Shown in pieces: positions 10,982 through 19,350 of a DNA stretch of 64,000 nt (positions within the stretch are counted from its first letter, which is position 1; the number at the start of each line of letters is the position of its first letter). This stretch comes from Pseudomonas sp. Root71 (GTDB lineage Bacteria > Pseudomonadota > Gammaproteobacteria > Pseudomonadales > Pseudomonadaceae). A program made the position numbers and the translations under genes. Below the pieces are notes generated by a model. It was not told the DNA's origin. It saw only the letters and a list, made by a program, of their open reading frames with translations, and made no database searches. The stretch spans positions 317,892 to 381,891 of the forward strand of contig NZ_LMHY01000001.1 of the NCBI RefSeq assembly GCF_001429045.1, read 5' to 3'.

Positions 10982-11076
10982 CTTCGCGAGCAAGCCCGCT
11001 CCCACAGGGTTCCGTGGTGGACTTATGATCATGTTCCAACACAAATCCACTGTGGGAGCGGGCTTGCCCGCGAAGG
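10982..11076. repeat. REP doublet (REPIN), GTGGGAGCGGGCTTG family
   Basis: Two inverted REP units (TTCGCGAGCAAGCCCGCTCCCACAG and CTGTGGGAGCGGGCTTGCCCG) flank about 40 bases of unrelated sequence between the converging FliL-like and EVE genes. The same repeat family recurs at about 17984, 57801 and 59806. Confidence 0.88.
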
Positions 11077-11099
11077 CGTTCTGAAAGACGCTGCAAATC

Positions 11100-11552
11100 C
11101 TACGGCTTGAGCGCAACCACCGCTGCCCACTGCTCCGCCGTCACCGGCATCACCGACAGCCGCGAGCCTTTCTGCACCAGCGGCAACCCGGCCAGTGCCG
11201 TCTGCTGTTTCAGATAATCCAGTTTCAGCACCCGGGCAAAGGTCTCGACATGCTCGACATCGATCGCGCTCCAGGCGTTTTTGTCCGGGGTGGCCTTAGG
11301 GTCGAAATAATGGCTCTCTGGCTCCAGCGCCGTCGGGTCCGGATACGCGGCTTCGACAATCTTGCCGATTCCGGCGATGCCCGGCTCAGGGCAGCTGGAA
11401 TGATAGAAAAAGAACTCATCCCCCACCGCCATGGTCCGCAGGAAATTGCGTGCCTGATAGTTGCGAACCCCGTCCCAGCGCGCTTTGCCGAGCTTTTCCA
11501 GCCCCTTGATCGAGAGTTCGTCGGGCTCGGACTTCATCAGCCAATAGGCCAT
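11100..11552 (-). CDS. EVE domain-containing protein (DUF55 / thymocyte nuclear protein 1 type)
   Basis: 150-aa single-domain protein with the EVE hallmarks: MAYWLMKSEPDELS at the start, WDGVRNYQARNFLR, the GDEFFFYHSS loop and GIAGIGKIV. EVE domains share the PUA-like fold and are thought to bind modified nucleic-acid bases; the role of this stand-alone form is not established. ATG 11552 is preceded by AAGGAG on the minus strand, whereas the frame upstream to 11630 is unsupported. Confidence 0.92.
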   Translation of the reverse strand: MAYWLMKSEPDELSIKGLEKLGKARWDGVRNYQARNFLRTMAVGDEFFFYHSSCPEPGIAGIGKIVEAAYPDPTALEPESHYFDPKATPDKNAWSAIDVEHVETFARVLKLDYLKQQTALAGLPLVQKGSRLSVMPVTAEQWAAVVALKP

Positions 11553-11747
11553 GTCTGTTGCTCCTTGCGTGGTGATTGAGCAGCTTGTCGGCGATTTTAT
11601 GACAAACCGACAGTCGGTTGACGTCAGCATTTGCGCAGCGGTTCACGTTGTCGCAAAATGCCGGCCTTTAGAGCTTGACGCTGCTGCACGGCCTACAAAC
11701 GGAAACCGCTGCTGTCATCGTGTTGATGTGCCTTTGGGGGGCAATCG

Positions 11748-11903
11748 ATGAAACGCAAACCGGATTTACTATGGATTTTGGTCATTTTGTTTGGCCTTGG
11801 CGTCGTAACCACTGGCTATGCCCAAAGCCTGTGGGCCAACAAGACCGATGCACCGGTCGAACTCGCCCAATTGCAGCAACAGTCGACCGCCTTCAAGCGC
11901 TGA
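11748..11903 (+). CDS. Small single-pass membrane protein, 51 aa
   Basis: A short frame reads MKRKPDLLWILVILFGLGVVTTGYAQ and then a hydrophilic tail ending TAFKR. Positive residues, one 20-residue hydrophobic segment and a polar C-terminus make it a plausible inner-membrane or exported small protein. Upstream GGGGGGC may act as a ribosome-binding site. It sits between the EVE gene and the cyclo-ligase, on the opposite strand to both. I recognise no family function. Confidence 0.65.
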   Translation: MKRKPDLLWILVILFGLGVVTTGYAQSLWANKTDAPVELAQLQQQSTAFKR

Positions 11904-11938
11904 TCCTGTTGCCTCGGCGCCACTGATCGAAGTGGCGT

Positions 11939-12544
11939 CTAGCCTGCGTAATACCAGGCCTTGTCTGTCACCGTTCCTTGCAGCGGCACATCCCAGCTCG
12001 CCTGAGCCAATCGCGCCACTTTCTGACATTCATGGGCCAGCCCCAACAGCGTCGGCTTGCGCCAGTCGTTTCGTCGCGCCAGGTAGGCCAGGCTGCGGTC
12101 GTAGAAGCCACCGCCCATCCCCAGGCGCCCGCCGACATCGTCAAAACCCACCAATGGCAACAGCACCAGATCCAGTGCCCAGATCTTGCGCTGCCGGGCG
12201 AGGTTGGCCCGTGGTTCGAGAATACGGAAGCGGTTGGGTTTGAGTTTTTCCCCGGGTCGGATGCGCTGGAACACCATTTTGGTTCGCGGCCAGGCGCTCA
12301 GCACCGGTAGATAGGTGGCCTTGCCCCGGCGTTGCGCGGCGCGCAGCAACAGGCGTGGATCGATTTCACCGTCGGTGGGCAGGTAGAGCGAGATGTGCCG
12401 GGCGCGGCGGAACAGCGGTTGCTGGGCCAATTGCTTGTACAGTCCGCGAGCGGCCTGGCGTTGCTGACTGGGAGTCAGTGCGCGGCGGGCCTTGCGCAGC
12501 ATGCGTCGAAGTTGCGGGCGGGGGAGCAGCGCAGGTTCGGTCAT
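11939..12544 (-). CDS. fau: 5-formyltetrahydrofolate cyclo-ligase
   Basis: Converts 5-formyl-THF to 5,10-methenyl-THF using ATP, recycling folate stores. The 201-aa protein shows RKARRALTPSQQRQAA at the N-terminus, ISLYLPTDGEIDPR, and the C-terminal signature VGFDDVGGRLGMGGGFYDRSLA that binds substrate and ATP. It lies just downstream of 6S RNA and zapA on the same strand, the arrangement seen across gammaproteobacteria. ATG 12544 is the likely start; an upstream TTG at 12562 is an alternative. Confidence 0.94.
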   Translation of the reverse strand: MTEPALLPRPQLRRMLRKARRALTPSQQRQAARGLYKQLAQQPLFRRARHISLYLPTDGEIDPRLLLRAAQRRGKATYLPVLSAWPRTKMVFQRIRPGEKLKPNRFRILEPRANLARQRKIWALDLVLLPLVGFDDVGGRLGMGGGFYDRSLAYLARRNDWRKPTLLGLAHECQKVARLAQASWDVPLQGTVTDKAWYYAG

Positions 12545-12583
12545 GTATTCGGGCTTCAACAATGCGGATACGTGAAGCGTACC

Positions 12584-12619
12584 CGTAAAAACGCCAATGC
12601 CGGTATCAAAACCGGCATT
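12584..12619 (-). terminator. Terminator-like hairpin after 6S RNA
   Basis: On the minus strand AATGCCGGT and ACCGGCATT form a stem followed by GGCGTTTTTA. It lies between the 3' end of 6S RNA and the cyclo-ligase start, so it may end or attenuate 6S transcripts. Confidence 0.55.
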
Positions 12620-12631
12620 GGACTGAAATCA

Positions 12632-12811
12632 GGCTCCCCGAATGTGCCGCTGTCGACTTAGCCCTTGAACCCGAAAGTTCAAGGTGGAAGATGCAGTAGG
12701 CTTTAAGGCTTTCCGTCTAGCGGACATGCACACCAGCCCAACGTGCAACCTCCAGGGTATAGCAAATCGGCTCAGGGACATCGCCAACTGGCAAGCACCC
12801 CAGGGAGTTAG
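12632..12811 (-). ncRNA. ssrS: 6S RNA (SsrS)
   Basis: Read on the minus strand, the zapA-fau gap contains the 6S core elements in order: CCCTGAGCCGAT near the 5' side, a central open bulge, GCCTTAAAGCC, then CCTTGAACTTTCGGGTTCAAGG as a hairpin and a closing stem (TCGGGGAGCC with CTCCCTGGGG). These match the known gammaproteobacterial 6S layout, and the position between zapA and the cyclo-ligase gene is the conserved ssrS location. 6S RNA mimics an open promoter and binds sigma-70 RNA polymerase in stationary phase. The ends are estimated from the closing stem. Confidence 0.9.
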
Positions 12812-12839
12812 GGGATTATACCGCAAGCGGCGGCGCGAA

Positions 12840-13157
12840 TCAGCCTTTGGTGACGTCCGGATCGGTGGCGAGCGCCAGATCGACGCGATCGAGCAGGTCA
12901 CGCACCTGTTCGCGGGTCGATCCGCTGGCCTGGATATCCGGGCGTTCTTCCTTGTGCAGCAAGTCGTGGGTGATGTTCAGCGCGGCCATCACGGCGATAC
13001 GGTCGGCACCGATGACCTTGCCGCTGCTGCGGATCTCGCGCATCTTGCCGTCCAGATAACGGGCTGCGCTGACCAGGTTACTGCGCTCTTCCTGAGGGCA
13101 GATGATCGAATACTCTTTGTCGAGGATCTGCACGGTGACGCTATTGCTTGAACTCAT
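12840..13157 (-). CDS. zapA: Cell division protein ZapA
   Basis: 105-aa FtsZ-ring associated protein that cross-links FtsZ filaments. It has the ZapA N-terminal block (VTVQILDKEYSIICPQEE, LVSAARYLDGKMREIR) and a following helix IAVMAALNITHDLLH that dimerises. The start overlaps the last codon of the upstream coiled-coil gene by four bases, so they form one operon followed by 6S RNA. Confidence 0.96.
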   Translation of the reverse strand: MSSSNSVTVQILDKEYSIICPQEERSNLVSAARYLDGKMREIRSSGKVIGADRIAVMAALNITHDLLHKEERPDIQASGSTREQVRDLLDRVDLALATDPDVTKG

Positions 13158-13363
13158 GAGTCTTGCTCCAGGGCCTTGAGGCGCGAAATCATCGATTCGA
13201 CCTTACGCCGGGCGATTTCGTTTTTTTCAATGAGGTGCGCGCGTTCCTCGCGCCAGGTCTTTTCCTGAGCTAGTAAGAGTGCGTTTTGACTCTTAAGTTG
13301 CTCGACTCGGGTAATCAGCAGCTCGAGTCTGGCCATCAGCGCTTGCAGGTCGGTGTCTTCCAT
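13154..13363 (-). CDS. Small coiled-coil protein, TIGR02449 family (ZapB-like)
   Basis: 69-aa, almost entirely helical heptad-rich protein (ALMARLELLITRVEQLKSQN, then ALLLAQEKTWREERAHL). It sits directly upstream of, and overlaps, zapA. The size, coiled coil and linkage suggest a division-ring partner comparable to ZapB, which is an inference from context. ATG 13363 is preferred; a GTG three codons upstream is the alternative start. Confidence 0.85.
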   Translation of the reverse strand: MEDTDLQALMARLELLITRVEQLKSQNALLLAQEKTWREERAHLIEKNEIARRKVESMISRLKALEQDS

Positions 13364-13483
13364 ATTGTCCACTGTGTCTGACGGGGTAGCTGGCGGACAG
13401 CCTTTAATAGTCTTGGCGAGTCTGTCGATGTAGGATACAAGGCCTTCATTCTAGACATAGCGCCGTCTGGCGCCTAGCTGCCC

Positions 13484-14041
13484 ATGACCATTCAGAATTC
13501 CCCGTACCAAGCCTTCGCCACCCTGCTGACTTCCAGCGGTCACAACGTCTCGCCCGCTGAACTGCACGGGCTGTTGCTCGGCCGCAGCTGCGCCGGCGCC
13601 GGTTTCGACGCCGAAGGCTGGCTGATCGACGCCGCTGAACTGCTCGAAAGCGAGCCGCAGGACAACGTTCGCAACGCCCTGACCGGCCTGCAAGAGATGG
13701 TAAAAGGCGAACTCACCGGCGATGACGTGACCGTCGTTCTGCTGCTGCCGACTGACGACGCCCCGCTCACCGAGCGTGCCGCTGCACTGGGCGAGTGGTG
13801 CCAGGGCTTCCTCAGTGGCTTTGGCTTGAACTGCCGTGACAGCAGCGCCCTGAGCACCGAGGCCACCGAGGTGTTGCAGGATCTGGCGGCCATTTCCCAG
13901 GTGCAAGATGCCCTGGAAGAGTCCGACGACGGCGAAAACGACTACATGGAAGTCATGGAGTACCTGCGCGTCGCACCGCTGCTGCTGTTCTCCGAGACCA
14001 AAAAAGACGTGCAGGTCGCTGCCAAACCGTCTTTGCACTAA
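13484..14041 (+). CDS. ygfB: UPF0149 / YgfB family protein
   Basis: 185-aa acidic protein of the YecA/YgfB family ([22 protein letters not shown] near the start, [11 protein letters not shown] in the middle, [16 protein letters not shown] near the end). It lacks the C-terminal zinc-binding SEC-C motif of YecA. In P. aeruginosa a YgfB homologue represses the AmpDh3 amidase and so modulates beta-lactam resistance; whether that holds here is unknown. It leads the pepP-ubiH run on the same strand, 27 bases before pepP, and is divergent from the zapA operon. Confidence 0.9.
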   Translation: MTIQNSPYQAFATLLTSSGHNVSPAELHGLLLGRSCAGAGFDAEGWLIDAAELLESEPQDNVRNALTGLQEMVKGELTGDDVTVVLLLPTDDAPLTERAAALGEWCQGFLSGFGLNCRDSSALSTEATEVLQDLAAISQVQDALEESDDGENDYMEVMEYLRVAPLLLFSETKKDVQVAAKPSLH

Positions 14042-14068
14042 TCGTAAGACAGGGAAAACCATCTGCCC

Positions 14069-15403
14069 ATGATTCATATCCCGAAATCGGAATACAGCCG
14101 TCGCCGCAAGGCCCTGATGGCGCAGATGGAACCCAACAGCATCGCCATCCTGCCCGCCGCCGCGGTCGCAATTCGTAACCGCGACGTCGAGCACGTCTAC
14201 CGCCAGGACAGCGACTTCCAGTACCTCAGCGGTTTTCCCGAGCCTCAGGCCGTACTGGTGCTGATGCCGGGGCGCGTGCATGGCGAATACATCCTGTTCT
14301 GCCGCGAACGCAATGCCGAGCGCGAGCTGTGGGATGGCCTGCGTGCCGGGCAGGAAGGCGCAATTCGCGACTTCGGCGCCGACGACGCCTTTCCAATCAC
14401 TGATATCGACGACATCCTGCCAGGCCTGATCGAAGGCCGTGACCGGGTGTATTCGGCGATGGGCAGCAACCCCGAATTCGATCGCCACCTGATGGAGTGG
14501 ATCAACGTGATCCGCTCCAAGGCCAACCTCGGTGCCCAGCCGCCGAACGAATTCGTTGCCCTGGATCATCTGCTGCACGACATGCGCCTGTATAAATCGG
14601 CGGCAGAAGTGAAAGTGATGCGCGAGGCGGCGCGGATTTCCGCCCAGGCGCATGTACGGGCCATGCAGGCCTGTCGCGCCGGGTTGCACGAATTCAGCCT
14701 GGAAGCCGAGCTCGATTACGAATTTCGCAAGGGCGGGGCGAAGATGCCAGCCTACGGGTCGATCGTCGCGGCGGGGCGTAACAGCTGCATCCTGCATTAC
14801 CAGCAGAATGACGCGTTGCTCAAGGATGGGGATATGGTGCTGATCGACGCCGGTTGCGAGATCGACTGCTACGCCAGTGACATCACCCGGACCTTTCCGG
14901 TCAGCGGTAAGTATTCTGCGGAACAGAAAGCGATTTACGAATTGGTGCTGGCTTCCCAGGAAGCCGCCTTTGCCGAAATCGCCCCGAACAAGCACTGGAA
15001 TCAGGCACACGAAGCAACGGTCCGGGTCATTACCGCCGGGCTGGTCAAACTGGGCCTGCTGCGGGGCGACGTTGATGAACTGATCGCCAGCGAAGCCTAC
15101 AAGGCGTTTTACATGCACCGCGCCGGCCATTGGTTGGGCATGGATGTGCATGACGTCGGCGAATACAAGGTCGGCGGCGAGTGGCGCGTGCTGGAAGTCG
15201 GCATGGCGCTGACCGTGGAGCCGGGGATCTATATCGCCCCGGACAACCAGAATGTTGCGAAGAAATGGCGTGGCATTGGCGTGCGCATCGAGGACGACGT
15301 AGTGGTCACCAAAACCGGCTGTGAAATATTGACGAACGGCGTGCCGAAAACCGTTGCCGAGATCGAGGCCCTGATGGCCGCCGCGCGGACACAGGCAGCA
15401 TGA
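14069..15403 (+). CDS. pepP: Xaa-Pro aminopeptidase PepP
   Basis: Dimanganese peptidase that removes N-terminal residues before proline. The 444-aa protein keeps all five metal ligands of the pita-bread fold: D260 (LIDAG), D271 (SDITRTF), H354 (HRAGHWLGM), E384 (VEPGIYI) and E408 (VRIEDDVVV). The numbering is close to the E. coli enzyme. Its stop overlaps the ubiH start (ATGAGT at 15400), so it is co-translated with ubiH, an arrangement conserved in enterics and pseudomonads. Confidence 0.97.
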   Translation: MIHIPKSEYSRRRKALMAQMEPNSIAILPAAAVAIRNRDVEHVYRQDSDFQYLSGFPEPQAVLVLMPGRVHGEYILFCRERNAERELWDGLRAGQEGAIRDFGADDAFPITDIDDILPGLIEGRDRVYSAMGSNPEFDRHLMEWINVIRSKANLGAQPPNEFVALDHLLHDMRLYKSAAEVKVMREAARISAQAHVRAMQACRAGLHEFSLEAELDYEFRKGGAKMPAYGSIVAAGRNSCILHYQQNDALLKDGDMVLIDAGCEIDCYASDITRTFPVSGKYSAEQKAIYELVLASQEAAFAEIAPNKHWNQAHEATVRVITAGLVKLGLLRGDVDELIASEAYKAFYMHRAGHWLGMDVHDVGEYKVGGEWRVLEVGMALTVEPGIYIAPDNQNVAKKWRGIGVRIEDDVVVTKTGCEILTNGVPKTVAEIEALMAAARTQAA

Positions 15404-16587
15404 GTCGAGTCAACCTGGCAATCATTGGTGGCGGGCTGGTCGGTGCAAGCCTGGCGCTGGCGCTTCAGGCCGGGGCCAAGGCCCGGGGCTGGAAGATCGT
15501 GTTGATCGAACCGTTCGCCCCTGGCGACAGCTATCAACCGAGTTACGATGCCCGTTCCTCGGCGTTGTCCTTCGGCTCGCGGCAGATCTATCAACGGCTG
15601 GGCGTCTGGCAGGAAGTCTCGCGCCGCGCCGAGCCGATCAAGCAGATTCATGTTTCCGACCGTGGTCGGTTCTCGACGGCGCGGCTGTCGGCGATGGAAG
15701 AGGGTGTTCCAGCGCTGGGTTATGTCGTTGAAAACGCCTGGCTCGGCCAATGCCTGTGGCAAGGCCTGGACAAGGACGTGATCAGTTGGCGCTGCCCGGC
15801 GGAAGTCACCCGCATGGAGCCGCTGGTCGATGGCTATCGCCTGACCCTGAATGATGAAACCACCCTGGAATGCGACCTCGCGGTGCTCGCCGATGGCGGC
15901 CGCTCCGGCTTGCGCGAGCAGTTGGGGATCGGTATCCGCAAGCGTCCGTACAACCAGAGCGCGCTGATCGCCAACATCACCCCGAGTGAAGCCCACAACG
16001 GCATGGCCTTCGAGCGTTTCACCGACGAAGGCCCGATGGCGTTGCTGCCGCTTCCGGATAATCGCTGCGCACTGGTCTGGACCCGCCTGGGCATGGACGC
16101 GCAACGCCTGGCGGCCCTGGATGAGCGCAGCTTCCTCAGCGAGTTGCAGGGTGTGTTCGGTTATCGCCTCGGCACATTGAAGCAGGTGGGTGCGCGGCAT
16201 CTGTATCCACTGACGCTGGTCGAGGCTGAAGAACAGGTGCGCCCGCATCTGGCGATTCTCGGCAACGCAGCGCACAGCCTGCATCCGATCGCCGGCCAAG
16301 GGTTCAACCTGTCCCTGCGCGATGCCCAGGCTTTGGCCGATGCCTTGCTCGCCAGCGAAAACCCTTTGGGCGACTTCGCCACGTTGCAGGCCTATCGCGA
16401 ACGCCAGCGACTCGATCAGGACCTCACCGTGGGTTTCTCCGATCAGGTTACGCGCCTGTTTGGCAGCACCCAGCCGCTGGTGTCCCTGGGGCGCAACATC
16501 GGCTTGCTCGGCCTGGATCTGCTGCCACCGGCCAAACGCTGGTTTGCCCGGCAGGCGATGGGGTTGGGTACGCGACCGGATGCGTGA
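15400..16587 (+). CDS. ubiH: 2-octaprenyl-6-methoxyphenol hydroxylase UbiH
   Basis: FAD monooxygenase that hydroxylates a ring carbon in ubiquinone synthesis. The 395-aa protein has the dinucleotide motif LAIIGGGLVGASLALAL, the middle DG motif (AVLADGGRSGLREQLGI) and the C-terminal flavin block GNAAHSLHPIAGQGFNLSLRD. GNAA in place of GDAA is typical of UbiH. It overlaps pepP by four bases. Confidence 0.95.
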   Translation: MSRVNLAIIGGGLVGASLALALQAGAKARGWKIVLIEPFAPGDSYQPSYDARSSALSFGSRQIYQRLGVWQEVSRRAEPIKQIHVSDRGRFSTARLSAMEEGVPALGYVVENAWLGQCLWQGLDKDVISWRCPAEVTRMEPLVDGYRLTLNDETTLECDLAVLADGGRSGLREQLGIGIRKRPYNQSALIANITPSEAHNGMAFERFTDEGPMALLPLPDNRCALVWTRLGMDAQRLAALDERSFLSELQGVFGYRLGTLKQVGARHLYPLTLVEAEEQVRPHLAILGNAAHSLHPIAGQGFNLSLRDAQALADALLASENPLGDFATLQAYRERQRLDQDLTVGFSDQVTRLFGSTQPLVSLGRNIGLLGLDLLPPAKRWFARQAMGLGTRPDA

Positions 16588-16735
16588 CTGGCTGATCCGC
16601 GGATTCGGCAAGGCACGATCGATAAAAATACCTGCCTGCAGGTTCGGCATTCATGACGGCTCTTGCCACTGGGTGGCGCGGGTCGGGAAAACCCTTTACG
16701 TGCGGCTCAAGCCGCAAGAGAGACAGGCTTAAAGC

Positions 16736-17959
16736 ATGGAAATGCGCGCAGATCTGCTGATTGTCGGGGCCGGAATGGTCGGCAGCGCCCTGGCGCTGGC
16801 GTTACAGGACAGCGGGCTGGAAGTCCTGCTGCTGGACGGCAGCCCCATGAGCGTCAAACCGTTCAACGCTCAGGCTGCGTTTGAACCGCGGGTGAGCGCC
16901 TTGTCGGCCGCCAGCCAGCGGATTCTCGAGCGCCTGGGTGTGTGGGACGGCATCGCCGGGCGGCGCAGCAGCCCCTACACCGACATGCAGGTCTGGGATG
17001 GCAGCGGCACCGGGCAAATCCACTTCTCGGCGACCAGCGTGCATGCCGAGGTACTGGGACATATAGTCGAGAACCGCGTGGTGCAGGATGCCTTGCTCGA
17101 GCGCCTGCACGAATGCGACCTGGGGTTGCTGGCCAATGCTCGCCTGGAGCAGATGCGCCGCTCCGGCGATGATTGGCTGCTGACCCTGGCCGACGGCCGC
17201 ACCCTGCGCGCGCCGCTGGTGATCGCGGCGGATGGCGCCAACTCGGCGGTGCGACGCCTGGCCGGTGTGGCGACCCGCGAATGGGATTATCTGCACCATG
17301 CCATCGTTACCAGCGTGCGTTGCGCCAGGCCGCATCAGATGACGGCCTGGCAGCGCTTCACCGATAACGGTCCGTTGGCGTTTCTGCCCCTTGAGCGCGA
17401 CGGCCAACAGGATTGGTGTTCGATCGTCTGGTCGACCACACCCGGCGAAGCCGAACGCCTGATGGCGATGGATGAACAAGGTTTCCGCAAGGAGCTGGAG
17501 CGGGCCTTTGAAGGTCGGCTCGGCGAGGTGCTTAGCGCTGACCCGCGCCTGTGTGTGCCTCTGCGCCAGCGGCATGCCAAGCGTTATGTGGCTGAAGGCC
17601 TGGCATTGATCGGCGACGCGGCCCACACCATTCACCCGTTGGCCGGGCAGGGGGTGAATCTCGGGTTCCTTGATGCCGCCGTGCTGGCCGAAGTGTTGCT
17701 GCAAGCGACAACACGTGGCGAACGCCTGGCGGATGTGAAGGTCCTCAGCCGTTACGAACGTCGGCGCATGCCCCACAACCTGGCGCTGATGGCGGCGATG
17801 GAAGGCTTCGAGCGCTTGTTCCAGGCCGATCCGTTGCCGGTGCGCTGGTTGCGTAATACCGGGTTGAAAATTGTGGAGAAGATGCCGGAAGCCAAGGCGT
17901 TGTTCGTGCGTGAAGCGCTGGGGTTGACCGGGGATTTGCCGGCGCTTGCCAAGCTCTGA
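16736..17959 (+). CDS. ubiI: UbiH/UbiF/VisC-family FAD monooxygenase, probably UbiI
   Basis: 407-aa paralogue of the preceding gene: LLIVGAGMVGSALALALQ at the N-terminus, VIAADGANSAVRRLAG in the middle and LIGDAAHTIHPLAGQGVNLG near residue 290. The VisC/UbiI branch performs C5 hydroxylation of the ubiquinone ring; the ubiH-ubiI order supports that over UbiF, but substrate position cannot be read directly. It starts 148 bases after ubiH with no terminator between, and probably shares the operon. Confidence 0.88.
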   Translation: MEMRADLLIVGAGMVGSALALALQDSGLEVLLLDGSPMSVKPFNAQAAFEPRVSALSAASQRILERLGVWDGIAGRRSSPYTDMQVWDGSGTGQIHFSATSVHAEVLGHIVENRVVQDALLERLHECDLGLLANARLEQMRRSGDDWLLTLADGRTLRAPLVIAADGANSAVRRLAGVATREWDYLHHAIVTSVRCARPHQMTAWQRFTDNGPLAFLPLERDGQQDWCSIVWSTTPGEAERLMAMDEQGFRKELERAFEGRLGEVLSADPRLCVPLRQRHAKRYVAEGLALIGDAAHTIHPLAGQGVNLGFLDAAVLAEVLLQATTRGERLADVKVLSRYERRRMPHNLALMAAMEGFERLFQADPLPVRWLRNTGLKIVEKMPEAKALFVREALGLTGDLPALAKL

Positions 17960-17983
17960 GATTTTCGTTGAGGCTTATGGCCT

Positions 17984-18078
17984 CATCGCGAGCAAGCTCG
18001 CTCTAACAGGAATTCAGGTGTTAATGCAATTTGTGTGAACGCTGGAGAACCCTGTGGGAGCAAGCTTGCTCGCGATGG
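17984..18078. repeat. REP doublet (REPIN), GTGGGAGCNNGCTTG family, diverged
   Basis: ATCGCGAGCAAGCTCGCTCTAACAGG and CCTGTGGGAGCAAGCTTGCTCGCGAT face each other just after ubiI. The left unit carries several substitutions, so this copy is older or eroded compared with those at 10982 and 57801. Confidence 0.82.
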
Positions 18079-18141
18079 CGGCAGTTCAGTCACCTCATAT
18101 TCCAGCTCAAGCAACATCTGGTAACTCCTCCACGGCCAGCT

Positions 18142-18195
18142 TCGATTGAGAAGCTAAATGTGAGTCCTTATCATTTGTCCTCATTTTTCAATCGA
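18142..18195 (+). promoter_or_regulatory. Possible iron-responsive operator upstream of the ferric-binding protein gene
   Basis: A perfect inverted repeat TCGATTGA / TCAATCGA (18142-18149 and 18188-18195) brackets an AT-rich segment containing TTATCATTTG, which on the reverse strand reads AAATGATAAGG and resembles half of a Fur box. It lies 13 bases ahead of the start codon. The Fur match is partial, so this is only a candidate. Confidence 0.35.
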
Positions 18196-18207
18196 GAGAC
18201 CGCTCCC

Positions 18208-19212
18208 ATGTTGGCACCGAAGCGTCTACTGACTGCACTGGCCTTGACCCTGATCGGCAGCACCGCCGCCCAGGCCGCTGACGAAGTGGTGGTCTACTCC
18301 TCGCGAATCGACGAGCTGATCAAGCCAGTATTCGATGCCTACACCGCCAAGACCGGCGTGAAAGTGAAGTTCATCACCGACAAGGAAGCGCCGCTGATGC
18401 AGCGGCTCAAGGCCGAGGGCGCGAATACGCCGGCCGACCTGCTGCTGACCGTCGATGCCGGTAACCTCTGGCAAGCCGAGCAGATGGGCATCCTCCAGCC
18501 GTTCACCTCGAAAACCATCGACACCAATATTCCCCTGCAATACCGGGCTGCCTCCCATGCCTGGACCGGCCTGAGCCTGCGGGCGCGGACCATCGCCTAC
18601 TCCACTGATCGGGTGAAGCCGGGTGAACTGACCACCTACGAAGCGCTGGCCGACAAGCAATGGGAAGGCCGCCTGTGCCTGCGCACGGCGAAGAAGGTCT
18701 ACAACCAGTCCCTGACCGCGACCATGATCGAAGTGCACGGCGCCGGGAAGACCGAGGAAATCCTCAAGGGCTGGGTCAGGAACCTGTCCACTGACGTGTT
18801 CTCCGACGACACCGCCGTGCTGGAAGCGATCAACGCCGGCCAGTGCGACGTCGGTATCGTCAACACCTACTACTACGGCCGCCTGCACAAGCAGAAGCCA
18901 GACCTGCCGGTGAAGCTGTTCTGGCCGAACCAGGCTGACCGTGGCGTACACATCAACCTGTCGGGTATCGGCCTGACACAACACGCGCCACACCCGGAAG
19001 CGGCCAAGGCCCTGGTGGAGTGGATGACCACTCCTGAAGCGCAGAAAATCTTTGCCGACGTGAACCAGGAGTTCCCGGCGAACCCGGCCGTGCAGCCATC
19101 GGCTGAAGTCGCCGCGTGGGGCAAGTTCATCGCTGATACCTTGCCTGTGGAAATCGCCGGCAAGCGCCAGGCCGAGGCGATTCGCCTGATGGACAAGGCT
19201 GGCTGGAACTGA
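18208..19212 (+). CDS. Ferric iron ABC transporter, periplasmic binding protein (FbpA/HitA type)
   Basis: 334-aa transferrin-like periplasmic protein. The signal peptide ends at AAQAA; the mature protein begins [20 protein letters not shown]. The adjacent tyrosines in NTYYYGRL near 230 are the expected Fe(III) ligands of this family. The start ATG 18208 gives an intact signal peptide; the frame upstream runs through a REP unit and is rejected. The fused permease follows after a REPIN. No ATP-binding gene is adjacent. Confidence 0.92.
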   Translation: MLAPKRLLTALALTLIGSTAAQAADEVVVYSSRIDELIKPVFDAYTAKTGVKVKFITDKEAPLMQRLKAEGANTPADLLLTVDAGNLWQAEQMGILQPFTSKTIDTNIPLQYRAASHAWTGLSLRARTIAYSTDRVKPGELTTYEALADKQWEGRLCLRTAKKVYNQSLTATMIEVHGAGKTEEILKGWVRNLSTDVFSDDTAVLEAINAGQCDVGIVNTYYYGRLHKQKPDLPVKLFWPNQADRGVHINLSGIGLTQHAPHPEAAKALVEWMTTPEAQKIFADVNQEFPANPAVQPSAEVAAWGKFIADTLPVEIAGKRQAEAIRLMDKAGWN

Positions 19213-19231
19213 GCCTGCTGTTTTAAAGGTC

Positions 19232-19309
19232 AAAAGATCGCAGCCTCCGGCAGCTCCTACAGGGTGATCACCAACCCAATGCAGGAGCTGCCGGAGGCTG
19301 CGATCTTTT
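19232..19309. repeat. REP doublet (REPIN), AGGAGCTGCCG-AGGCTGCGATC family
   Basis: AAAAGATCGCAGCCTCCGGC...CTCCTAC and GCAGGAGCTGCCGGAGGCTGCGATCTTTTT form long inverted arms between the iron-binding protein and its permease. The right arm ends in five T residues, so the structure could also lower expression of the permease relative to the binding protein. Confidence 0.88.
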
Positions 19310-19350
19310 TGCGTTTTCTCTACACTTCAAAATTTCGCGAGAGATTTTCC

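Noticed and set aside
16580..16732. 50-codon frame between ubiH and ubiI overlapping the ubiH stop
   Set aside because: No ribosome-binding site, no recognisable composition or motif; probably spacer, though a small gene is known between these loci in some pseudomonads, so it could be a remnant.
19264..19350. Upstream start for the iron permease
   Set aside because: It would translate the arm of a REPIN, and the resulting N-terminus lacks membrane-protein character.
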